DNA from: Saccoglossus kowalevskii
Taxonomy: Eukaryota > Hemichordata > Enteropneusta > Harrimaniidae
Assembly: GCF_000003605.2 (NCBI RefSeq)
Contig: NW_003121201.1
Location: forward strand, 1-13,490
DNA length: 13,490 nt
Direction: 5' to 3'
Every line of letters starts with the position of its first letter. The stretch's first letter is position 1. The position numbers were made by a program, and so were the translations under genes. Below the pieces are notes generated by a model, which was given only the letters and a program-made list of their open reading frames with translations, ran no database searches and was not told the DNA's origin. Of this stretch, positions 1-7,900 are shown piece by piece.

Positions 1-309
1 TGATTTAGTGTGTAAAGTATATTATATAGTCCCACAGTAGCTCGGCCCATTGCTGTGATAGTCTATCTACTAACGGTTGCTTTTTAGAGGGTGAAATTTA
101 CATACTCGTATTTGTTCTATTAGAAAAGCATCTCCATAGAAATCAATAATTGCATTTGTTGAATACTGAATCATCAAAATGTTACTTATTTTAACCATAA
201 ACACCTCTGTCATTTATGTAAGCACACAGCAAATACATACACGTGTAATCAAGAAAAGTTTACAAGTAATGCAATTGGTCATTACACCATGCATGTGCAA
301 GATATGGGT
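1..309. other. AT-rich left flank, no gene recognised
   Basis: This stretch lies outside the retrotransposon array. It is AT-rich with stops in all frames, and I see no convincing coding region, RNA gene or known repeat. It shares no visible similarity with the element's 3' untranslated region, so similarity to the array begins sharply at position 310, exactly at a TG. The bases just before the junction (ATGGGT) would hold the left target-site duplication. The matching right copy lies beyond the window and cannot be compared. Confidence 0.6.
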
Positions 310-354
310 TGTAATGTATGTATTCATGCTTGTACCGATGCTCATTTGTTAATC

Positions 355-396
355 TATATTACGTCATTGATAAGTCTTGAATAAATAGCATCAGTC
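355..396 (+). promoter_or_regulatory. Candidate LTR core promoter (TATA-like box, CRE-like site, Inr)
   Basis: TATATT lies at 355-360, overlapping a CRE/ATF-like TTACGTCA at 359-366. TCAGTC at 391-396 matches the animal initiator pattern TCAGTY, with the predicted +1 A at 393. TATA-to-start spacing of about 38 bp is slightly long. The same layout recurs in LTR2 (4794-4835) and LTR3 (9241-9282) without change in these motifs. If the start is at 393, U3 is about 83 bp. This is motif reading only; no transcript data support it here. Confidence 0.4.
380..385 (+). terminator. Poly(A) signal AATAAA in LTR1
   Basis: A perfect AATAAA lies 70 bases into the LTR. It sits just upstream of the initiator-like TCAGTC, so it would be in U3 and absent from the 5' end of a transcript started at 393. 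That arrangement would avoid premature polyadenylation in the left LTR. Equivalent copies lie in LTR2 and LTR3, where they would end the preceding unit's RNA. Confidence 0.6.
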
Positions 397-402
397 TTCA
401 AC

Positions 403-414
403 ATGGCGTCATAG
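403..414 (+). other. Minimal upstream ORF (Met-Ala-Ser-stop) in LTR1
   Basis: ATG GCG TCA TAG lies between the predicted transcription start and the gag start. Its context is favourable, with A at -3 and G at +4. Placed about 10 nt from the predicted cap, it may often be bypassed. It could otherwise lower or time gag translation by forcing reinitiation. LTR2 carries the same frame at 4842-4853. In LTR3 the first stop is changed to TCG and the next TAG ends it one codon later (9289-9303). Function is inferred only. Confidence 0.35.
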
Positions 415-437
415 TAGTCACGACCAGTCAATTTTAC

Positions 438-569
438 ATGGTGTCAGAACCGGGATTTTGCAACAATGACCACGGGATTGAAAGCTCCAGGACCGCTCCA
501 GCTAGAAGGCAACATTCACGAGAACTACAAGAACTGGCTCAGAGCATACGACATCTACGCAATTGCTAG
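438..569 (+). other. Upstream frame overlapping the gag start (43 codons)
   Basis: The last base of the LTR plus the first two of the primer site make an ATG (ACA followed by TGG). It opens a 43-codon frame ending TAG at 567-569, out of frame with gag. Its context is weak (T at -3, G at +4), whereas the gag ATG at 466 has A at -3. The same frame exists in copies 2 (4877-5008) and 3 (9324-9455). It is probably a by-product of the LTR-primer site junction rather than a gene, but ribosomes starting here would miss gag. Confidence 0.25.
439..456 (+). other. Primer binding site, copy 1
   Basis: TGGTGTCAGAACCGGGAT directly follows the LTR. TGG pairs with the CCA tail of a tRNA. From memory, the site is close to the complement of an animal tRNA-Leu(CAG) 3' end (TGGTGTCAGGAGTGGGAT), with 3 mismatches in 18. 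The CCGGG part would also fit a T-stem of the common CCGGG/CCCGG type, so a different primer tRNA is possible. Identical in copy 2, different in copy 3. Confidence 0.75.
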
Positions 570-3500
570 TGATGTCACGACAAAAGACGAGAAGGTACAG
601 TGCAACGTATTTCTTCATGTCGCCGGATATGCCGCACAGAAAGTACACGCTACTTGGTCATTCACCGATGAAGATATCGACAAAATAGCACCTCTCCGCG
701 ACAAATTTCTGAATTACTGCAAGGGCAAACGCAACATTACTGTCATAAGGTACGCATTTAATTCTACCATACAGAACCCAGGTGAAACATTCGATACATT
801 TTTCACTGAATTGCGTCAGAAAGTCAAAGACTGTGAATACAACACGTTGGAAAATTCATTACTATGTGACCGTATCGTTTGTGGTATTCGTGATGAGAGT
901 GTGCGTGAGAAACTGCTCCAGACTGAAGATCTAACTCTCGAGAAAGCTGTGAATATTTGTCGTTTGAGTGAAATCAGCGCGTCGCAGTTGAAAACGCCCG
1001 AAGCCAGTGTACACACAGTAAAACAAAATGGCCGATTCTACCGACATCGCGCCCAGCGTCCCGCCAAAACCAGATTTCAAGATAATGATGAAAAATCAAT
1101 CGCTCGTGACAGCAAGAAGTGTGGAAATTGTGGTGGTCCTTTCCATGCAAATAGAGCCAATTGTCTAGCATATGGGAAAGAGTGTTTATACTGTCACAAA
1201 TTAGGGCATTTTAGATCAGTTTGCAAATCTCGCTCTAGATTCAACAAACGCAAATCGTTCTCTCACAAAGTGAATGACATTGACACATCAAATCAAAGTG
1301 ACAGTGATGATGACATAGCAGGTGATCAGTTATTTATGGGTGAGATCACAAGAGTAAGCGTCAATATCGACAAAATTGACCAATGCAAGCCATGGACTCA
1401 GATATTCAAAGTTGGTAACCAAGACATAAAGTTCAAGTTAGACACTGGCAGTGAAGCTGACATTTTGCCACTACAGTATTACAAGCGGATTCAAACTCCA
1501 CTCAGACCAAGGCAATGCAAGCTTGTTTCGTACTCGGGTCATCATATTTTCCCGATAGGTGAAACTACAGTTGACATCAATGGCGAGAATGTAACATTCC
1601 AAGTGGTTGACAGCCGAGAACCGATTTTAGGCCGTGATACATGCCAAAGGCTTAATCTAATTCGCCGTGTAAATGCCGTCACAAGTAATCTGACAACAGA
1701 GCATATTCAGTTAGAGTATAAAGATGTATTCACTGGTCTTGGATGCATCAAAAACAACTATCACCTTCATGTAGACGAGTCTATACAACCCAGTACAGAT
1801 CCACCTCGCCGTATCCCTTACGCTATTCGCAATCAAGTCAAAGCAGAGCTAGATCGCATGCAAGAGATAGGTGTGATAGTGCCAGAAACTGAACCAACTC
1901 CTTGGGTGAACAGTATGACCATAGTCAGGAAAGCCAACAACCAAATTCGCATCTGCATGGACCCTACAAAGCTGAACAAAGCAATTCGCCGAGCACATCA
2001 TCCAACCAAAACCATTGAAGAAATAGCCGCAAGAATGCCAAATGCAAAGTTGTTCTCGAAACTTGATGCTCAATCAGGGTATTGGCAAATCGCTCTCGAT
2101 GAACAAAGCTCCAAACTTTGCACTTTCAACACACCGTGGGGGCGTTATAGGTTCACCAGGCTACCTTTTGGCATCAACACAAGTGGTGACATATTTAACC
2201 AGGTCATGCAAGATATATTTGGTGACCTAGAAGACGTAGAGATGGTAGTTGACGATATTTGTGTTCACGGCAGTGATAAGCGCAATCATGACCAGAATTT
2301 GGAGAATGTTTTGAAGCGTGCACGTGAAGTTGGCCTCAAGCTAAACCCGCAGAAAACAAAGATCGGTCTCAACCAAGTTGAATATGTAGGACACATACTA
2401 TCAGCAGAAGGTCTCAAGCCAAGCCCAGAGAGAATCAAAGCCATTGTTACCATGCCAACTCCTACTTGCAAGGAAGACATACGCAGATTCGTAGCCATGA
2501 TAAGTTACCTACAGAAATTTGTGCCAAATCTATCAACGGTAACGCAGCCATTGCGAGAATTACTTGAAGACAAAGTTGAATGGCACTGGCAAGACCAACA
2601 AATCAATGCGTTCGACAAACTTAAATCGCTCGTTACACAAGCACCAATCCTCAAGTTCTATGACGTAAACAAACCTGTTACTATTCAGACAGACGCTAGC
2701 AAATATGGTCTCGGTGCAGCCTTACTACAGAATGGACACCCCATAGCGTTTGGATCTAAAGCACTCAATGACACTCAACGCATGTATGCCGTCATTGAGA
2801 AAGAGTTGCTTGCCATTTGTTTTGGCTGTGCTAAATTTCACAACTACATCTATGGCAAACAAGTTCAGATAGAAACCGACCATAAGCCATTATTAGCTAT
2901 TATGACAAAGCCTATTCACAAGCTATCCGCAAGATTGCAACGTATGAGAATGCGACTTCAGTGCTATGATCTTAGCCTCGTACATCGTCCAGGGAAAGAG
3001 ATGTTCTTAGCAGACACGTTGTCTCGTGCTTTTATTAGAGACAATTCAACTGCAGATTTGTTTGATGACACAATAGAGGTAAACTTTGTACAGTTCAGTT
3101 CACATAAACTAGGTGAACTCCGAGATGCAACCGCAGCAGACCCAGCATTACAACTGGTGAAGGATGCTATACTTCAAGGATGGCCAGACACGAAGAACGT
3201 GACATATCAAGCATCGCAGTTAAAACCTTTTGTGACGTATCAAGATGAGTTAACATATAGGGATGGTCTGATACTCAAGGGCGGATGCATTGTCATCCCA
3301 GAAAGTCATAAAGCCGAAATGCTCAAACGCATACATGAGCCACATATGGGTATTGTCAAATCAAAGCAATTAGCCCGTGATATCATATTTTGGCCAGGTA
3401 TGAGTAGCCAAATAGAAGATATGGTGTCGCGTTGTGCCACATGTCAGAGTTCTCGCAAATTGCCACCAGCTGAACCAATGATACCGCATGACATTCCAAG

Positions 3501-4494
3501 CATTCCATGGGCCAAAGTTGCATCTGACTTATTCGTATACAAGGGAAGAAATTATTTGTTATCTGTTGATTATTATTCAAAGTTTCCAGACATGTATTTG
3601 CTCCCTAATACATGTAGTCAATCGGTAATCTCTGCAACAAAGTCAATGTTTGCACGTTTTGGAATACCGAAAGAAGTTGTTACTGACAACGGTCCTCAAT
3701 TCTCATCGCACGAGTATGCAGATTTTGCAAAACAATGGGGATTTTGTCACACAACCTCAAGTCCAGGTTACGCGCAAGCTAATGGTCAAATAGAACGCAC
3801 AGTTCAGACCGTGAAAGAGATGATAAAGAAATGTGAAGAAACAGGGCATGATCCATATATTGCTCTACTCAACTTTCGAAACACACCAGTAGACACAGTA
3901 AATAAATCGCCAGCACAACTACTGCAAAGTCGTAGACTAGCATCAAAACTGCCTGTCACTGAAGAGTTGCTCAAACCAGAAGTCGTTGAAAATGCACATG
4001 CAAAGCTCAGACAACGCCAGATGACTCAGAAGTATTATTACGATATGCGTGCAAGTACAACTAAACATGCATTCCAGCCAGGACATAATGTGAGATTCCG
4101 TACATTGAAGGGAGAATGGAAGTACGGTACAATCCAGAATAAATGTCAAAATGTACCACGCAGTTACATAATAGAAACTCCTGAGGACAAATTATTCAGA
4201 CGTAACCGTCGTCATGCATTCGACACCCGCGAAGCTACACCAACTACTCCACGTGATCAGAATACGCGCATTGATATGAACTCTAGTGACAATCATATGA
4301 GTGATCAAAGCAAACCTTATATTCATGTTGAGAATTCTTTTAGCACAAATAAGAATGACAATTTACATGACACAAAACAGCCTGATAACTATGATAATTC
4401 AGAGTTGAAACCTACCACTAACACAACGGAAACTAAACAAGTTTTCACTAGATCGGGTAGACTCAGCAAACCACCTCGTAAGCTAGATTTGTAG
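466..4494 (+). CDS. Gag-Pol polyprotein, copy 1 (intact)
   Basis: This 1342-residue polyprotein carries everything the element needs for packaging, reverse transcription and integration. In order: Gag capsid-like region (about 1-180); zinc knuckles C219-C233 (CX2CX4HX5C) and C240-C253 (CX2CX4HX4C); acidic linker; aspartic protease with DTG at 326-328 and ILGRD at 387-391; reverse transcriptase with D534, LPFG 566-569 and VVDD 594-597; RNase H with D743, E780, D805 and D850; integrase with zinc residues H957, H960, C990, C993 and catalytic D1021, D1074, E1110 (D-D35E). A basic tail (about 1180-1260) and an acidic, polar end close it. The start at 466 is chosen because it follows the primer site closely, has A at -3, and the frame is stopped upstream at 415. 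No gag/pol frameshift exists, so Gag must be freed by proteolysis or an unseen route. Private residue: Q536, where the other copies have R. Confidence 0.95.
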   Translation: MTTGLKAPGPLQLEGNIHENYKNWLRAYDIYAIASDVTTKDEKVQCNVFLHVAGYAAQKVHATWSFTDEDIDKIAPLRDKFLNYCKGKRNITVIRYAFNSTIQNPGETFDTFFTELRQKVKDCEYNTLENSLLCDRIVCGIRDESVREKLLQTEDLTLEKAVNICRLSEISASQLKTPEASVHTVKQNGRFYRHRAQRPAKTRFQDNDEKSIARDSKKCGNCGGPFHANRANCLAYGKECLYCHKLGHFRSVCKSRSRFNKRKSFSHKVNDIDTSNQSDSDDDIAGDQLFMGEITRVSVNIDKIDQCKPWTQIFKVGNQDIKFKLDTGSEADILPLQYYKRIQTPLRPRQCKLVSYSGHHIFPIGETTVDINGENVTFQVVDSREPILGRDTCQRLNLIRRVNAVTSNLTTEHIQLEYKDVFTGLGCIKNNYHLHVDESIQPSTDPPRRIPYAIRNQVKAELDRMQEIGVIVPETEPTPWVNSMTIVRKANNQIRICMDPTKLNKAIRRAHHPTKTIEEIAARMPNAKLFSKLDAQSGYWQIALDEQSSKLCTFNTPWGRYRFTRLPFGINTSGDIFNQVMQDIFGDLEDVEMVVDDICVHGSDKRNHDQNLENVLKRAREVGLKLNPQKTKIGLNQVEYVGHILSAEGLKPSPERIKAIVTMPTPTCKEDIRRFVAMISYLQKFVPNLSTVTQPLRELLEDKVEWHWQDQQINAFDKLKSLVTQAPILKFYDVNKPVTIQTDASKYGLGAALLQNGHPIAFGSKALNDTQRMYAVIEKELLAICFGCAKFHNYIYGKQVQIETDHKPLLAIMTKPIHKLSARLQRMRMRLQCYDLSLVHRPGKEMFLADTLSRAFIRDNSTADLFDDTIEVNFVQFSSHKLGELRDATAADPALQLVKDAILQGWPDTKNVTYQASQLKPFVTYQDELTYRDGLILKGGCIVIPESHKAEMLKRIHEPHMGIVKSKQLARDIIFWPGMSSQIEDMVSRCATCQSSRKLPPAEPMIPHDIPSIPWAKVASDLFVYKGRNYLLSVDYYSKFPDMYLLPNTCSQSVISATKSMFARFGIPKEVVTDNGPQFSSHEYADFAKQWGFCHTTSSPGYAQANGQIERTVQTVKEMIKKCEETGHDPYIALLNFRNTPVDTVNKSPAQLLQSRRLASKLPVTEELLKPEVVENAHAKLRQRQMTQKYYYDMRASTTKHAFQPGHNVRFRTLKGEWKYGTIQNKCQNVPRSYIIETPEDKLFRRNRRHAFDTREATPTTPRDQNTRIDMNSSDNHMSDQSKPYIHVENSFSTNKNDNLHDTKQPDNYDNSELKPTTNTTETKQVFTRSGRLSKPPRKLDL

Positions 4495-4737
4495 AAATGA
4501 TACCAGTTGATTTGAGTTGTGTTGTTCGATATTTGATGCCGTAAAGATTTTGGATATGATAACAGTTTTGTATGTTGTTACCTAAATAGTGTTTATAGTT
4601 TTCATTACTTAATAATGTTTTGTGAAACGATTTGATAACTATGTTGACATTAATGTGAGAACAGTACGCACTAAGAACTGAATGGAAATCATTTTTCTAA
4701 ACATGTACTACTACTGTAATGAAAAAAAAACAAGCTC
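4495..4737 (+). other. 3' untranslated region of copy 1
   Basis: This AT-rich, non-coding stretch lies between the gag-pol stop and the polypurine tract. It holds a perfect 10-bp palindrome ACATTAATGT (4647-4656) and an A9 run (4722-4730) shortly before the polypurine tract. No env-like or accessory frame is present. Copies 2 and 3 carry the same region with small indels. Confidence 0.8.
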
Positions 4738-4748
4738 AGAAGGGAAGG
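4738..4748 (+). other. Polypurine tract before LTR2
   Basis: AGAAGGGAAGG is an 11-base all-purine run ending exactly one base before the TGTAATG of LTR2. This is where the RNase H-resistant primer for plus-strand synthesis is expected. Its position confirms that the LTR begins at 4749 and therefore that the LTR is only 129 bp. Confidence 0.85.
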
Positions 4749-4877
4749 TGTAATGTATGTATTCATGCTTGTACCGATGCTCATTTGTTAATCTATATTA
4801 CGTCATTGATAAGTCTTGAATAAATAGGATCAGTCTTCAACATGGCGTCATAGTAGTCACGACCAGTCAATCTTACA
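4749..4877 (+). repeat. LTR2, shared by copies 1 and 2 (129 bp)
   Basis: Starts TGTAATG, ends TCTTACA, and is bounded by the polypurine tract on the left and the primer binding site on the right. It is both the right LTR of copy 1 and the left LTR of copy 2, so it should terminate one transcript and start the next. It holds the TATA-like box (4794-4799), the CRE-like site (4798-4805), AATAAA (4819-4824), the initiator-like TCAGTC (4830-4835) and the minimal upstream frame (4842-4853). Confidence 0.93.
4819..4824 (+). terminator. Poly(A) signal AATAAA in LTR2
   Basis: A perfect AATAAA at the same LTR offset as in LTR1. Here it would direct 3' end formation of the copy 1 transcript, with cleavage expected some 10-30 bases downstream. 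A transcript started at the TCAGTC next to it would lack the signal at its 5' end. Confidence 0.6.
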
Positions 4878-4895
4878 TGGTGTCAGAACCGGGAT
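4878..4895 (+). other. Primer binding site, copy 2
   Basis: TGGTGTCAGAACCGGGAT, identical to copy 1 and directly following LTR2. It starts TGG as required for pairing with a tRNA CCA end. Similarity to the complement of tRNA-Leu is partial (3 mismatches against the metazoan tRNA-Leu(CAG) end I recall). Confidence 0.75.
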
Positions 4896-4904
4896 TTTGC
4901 AACA

Positions 4905-7900
4905 ATGACCACGGGATTGAAAGCTCCAGGACCGCTCCAGCTAGAAGGCAACATTCACGAGAACTACAAGAACTGGCTCAGAGCATACGACATCTACGCA
5001 ATTGCTAGTGGTGTCACGACAAAAGACGAGAAGGTACAGTGCAACGTATTTCTTCATGTCGCCGGATATGCCGCACAGAAAGTACACGCTACTTGGTCAT
5101 TCACCGATGAAGATATCGACAAAATAGCACCTCTCCGCGACAAATTTCTGAATTACTGCAAGGGCAAACGCAACATTACTGTCATAAGGTACGCATTTAA
5201 TTCTACCATACAGAACCCAGGTGAAACATTCGATACATTTTTCACTGAATTGCGTCAGAAAGTCAAAGACTGTGAATACAACACGTTGGAAAATTCATTA
5301 CTATGTGACCGTATCGTTTGTGGTATTCGTGATGAGAGTGTGCGTGAGAAACTGCTCCAGACTGAAGATCTAACTCTCGAGAAAGCTGTGAATATTTGTC
5401 GTTTGAGTGAAATCAGCGCGTCGCAGTTGAAAACGCCCGAAGCCAGTGTACACGCAGTAAAACAAAATGGCCGATTCTACCGACATCGCGCCCAGCGTCC
5501 CGCCAAAACCAGATTTCAAGATAATGATGAAAAATCAATCGCTCGTGACAGCAAGAAGTGTGGAAATTGTGGTGGTCCTTTCCATGCAAATAGAGCCAAT
5601 TGTCCAGCATATGGGAAAGAGTGTTTATACTGTCAGTGTCACAAATTAGGGCATTTTAGATCAGTTTGCAAATCTCGCTCTAGATTCAACAAACGCAAAT
5701 CGTTTTCTCACAAAGTGAATGACATTGACACATCAAATCAAAGTGACAGTGATGATGACATAGCAGGTGATCAGTTATTTATGGGTGAGATCACAAGAGT
5801 AAGCGTCAATATCGACAAAATTGACCAATGCAAGCCATGGACTCAGATATTCAAAGTTGGTAACCAAGACATAAAGTTCAAGTTAGACACTGGCAGTGAA
5901 GCTGACATTTTGCCACTACAGTATTACGAGCGGATTCAAACTCCACTCAGACCAAGGCAATGCAAGCTTGTTTTGTACTCGGGTCATCATATTTTCCCGA
6001 TAGGTGAAACTACAGTTGACATCAATGGCGAGAATGTAACATTCCAAGTGGTTGACAGCCGAGAACCGATTTTAGGCCGTGATACATGCCAAAGGCTTAA
6101 TCTAATTCGCCGTGTAAATGCCGTCACAAGTAATCTGACAACAGAGCATATTCAGTTAGAGTATAAAGATGTATTCACTGGTCTTGGATGCATCAAAAAC
6201 AACTATCACCTTCATGTAGACGAGTCTATACAACCCAGTAATGATCCACCTCGCCGTATCCCTTACGCTATTCGCAATCAAGTCAAAGCAGAGCTAGATC
6301 GCATGCAAGAGATAGGTGTGATAGTGCCAGAAACTGAACCAACTCCTTGGGTGAACAGTATGACCATAGTCAGGAAAGCAAACAACCAAATTCGCATCTG
6401 CATGGACCCTACAAAGCTGAACAAAGCAATTCGCCGAGCACATCATCCAACCAAAACCATTGAAGAAATAGCCGCAAGAATGCCAAATGCAAAGTTGTTC
6501 TCGAAACTTGATGCTCGATCAGGGTATTGGCAAATCGCTCTCGATGAACAAAGCTCCAAACTTTGCACTTTCAACACACCGTGGGGGCGTTATAGGTTCA
6601 CCAGGCTACCCTTTGGCATCAACACAAGTGGTGACATATTTAACCAGGTCATGCAAGATATATTTGGTGACCTAGAAGGCGTAGAGATGGTAGTTGACGA
6701 TATTTGTGTTCATGGCAGTGATAAGCGCAATCATGACCAGAATTTGGAGAATGTTTTGAAGCGTGCACGTGAAGTTGGCCTCAAGCTAAACCCGCAGAAA
6801 ACAAAGATCGGTCTCAACCAAGTTGAATATTTAGGGCACATACTATCAGCAGAAGGTCTCAAGCCTAGCCCAGAGAGAATCAAAGCCATTGTTACCATGC
6901 CAACTCTTACTTGCAAGCAAGACATACGCAGATTCGTAGCCATGATAAGTTACCTACAGAAATTTGTGCCAAATCTATCAACGGTAACGCAGCCATTGCG
7001 AGAATTACTTGAAGACAAAGTTGAATGGCACTGGCAAGACCAACAAATCAATGCGTTCGACAAACTTAAATCGCTCGTTACACAAGCACCAATCCTCAAG
7101 TTCTGTGACGTAAACAAACCTGTTACTATTCAGACAGACGCTAGCAAATATGGTCTCGGTGCAGCCTTACTACAGAATGGACATCCCATAGCGTTTGGAT
7201 CTAAAGCACTCGATGACACTGAACGCATGTATGCCGTCATTGAGAAAGAGTTGCTTGCCATTTGTTTTGGCTGTGCTAAATTTCACAACTACATCTATGG
7301 CAAACAAGTTCAGATAGAAACCGACCATAAGCCATTATTAGCTATTATGACAAAGCCTATTCACAAGCTATCCGCAAGATTGCAACGTATGAGAATGCGA
7401 CTTCAGTGTTATGATCTTAGCCTCGTACATCGTCCAGGGAAAGAGATGTTCTTAGCAGACACGTTGTCTCGTGCTTTTATTAGAGACAATTCAACTGCAG
7501 ATTTGTTTGATGACACAATAGAGGTAAACTTCGTACAGTTCAGTTCACATAAACTAGGTGAACTCCGAGATGCAACCGCAGCAGACCCAGCACTACAACT
7601 GGTGAAGGCTGCTATACTTCAAGGATGGCCAGACACGAAGAACGGGACATATCAAGCATCGCAGTTAAAACCTTTTGTGACGTATCAAGATGAGTTAACA
7701 TATAGGGATGGTCTGATACTCAAGGACGGATGCATTGTCATCCCAGAAAGTCATAAAGCCGAAATGCTCAAACGCATACATGAGCCACATATGGGTATTG
7801 TCAAATCAAAGCAATTAGCCCGTGATATCATATTTTGGCCAGGTATGAGTAGCCAAATAGAAGATATGGTGTCGCGTTGTGCCACATGTCAGAGTTCTCG

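Larger units (their letters stand above)
310..438 (+). repeat. LTR1, left LTR of copy 1 (129 bp)
   Basis: The repeat starts TGTAATG and ends CTTACA-like (here TTTTACA), giving TG...CA ends and a perfect 5-bp terminal inverted repeat TGTAA/TTACA, as integrase needs. It is nearly identical to 4749-4877 and 9196-9324. Its left edge is the left edge of the whole array and its right edge abuts the primer binding site. At 129 bp it is very short for an LTR. It nevertheless holds a TATA-like box, an initiator-like TCAGTC, an AATAAA and a minimal upstream reading frame. Confidence 0.93.
310..4877 (+). mobile_element. Ty3/gypsy LTR retrotransposon, copy 1 (complete, Mag-like)
   Basis: This is a complete unit running from LTR1 to LTR2: 129-bp LTR, primer binding site, one long gag-pol frame, 3' untranslated region, polypurine tract, 129-bp LTR. 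The gag-knuckles-protease-RT-RNase H-integrase order identifies Ty3/gypsy, because integrase follows RNase H (in Ty1/copia it precedes RT). No env-like frame follows pol and no chromodomain follows integrase. Short LTRs, a fused frame and two CCHC knuckles suggest the Mag branch by general family knowledge; clade placement is inference. LTR1 and LTR2 differ at 2 of 129 bases (390 C versus G; 433 T versus C), so the copy is young or recently homogenised. Its right LTR is also the left LTR of copy 2. Confidence 0.93.

Noticed and set aside
594-2260. VVDD in place of YxDD as a sign of a dead reverse transcriptase
   Set aside because: Both aspartates are present in all copies (2251-2256 in copy 1), and hydrophobic residues before DD are a tolerated variant in related metazoan elements.
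4647-4656. Palindrome ACATTAATGT as a regulatory site
   Set aside because: A 10-bp AT-rich palindrome is expected by chance in such DNA, and there is no supporting context.
4495-4748. Possibility that the LTR is longer and includes this region, with LTR1 truncated
   Set aside because: A polypurine tract abuts TGTAATG at 4749 and 9196, the ends form TGTAA/TTACA, and LTR1 begins at exactly the same TG; a random truncation there would be a coincidence.
4495-4748. An env-like gene or chromodomain after integrase
   Set aside because: No frame of useful length follows pol, and the end of the polyprotein is a basic then acidic polar tail without chromodomain-like residues.
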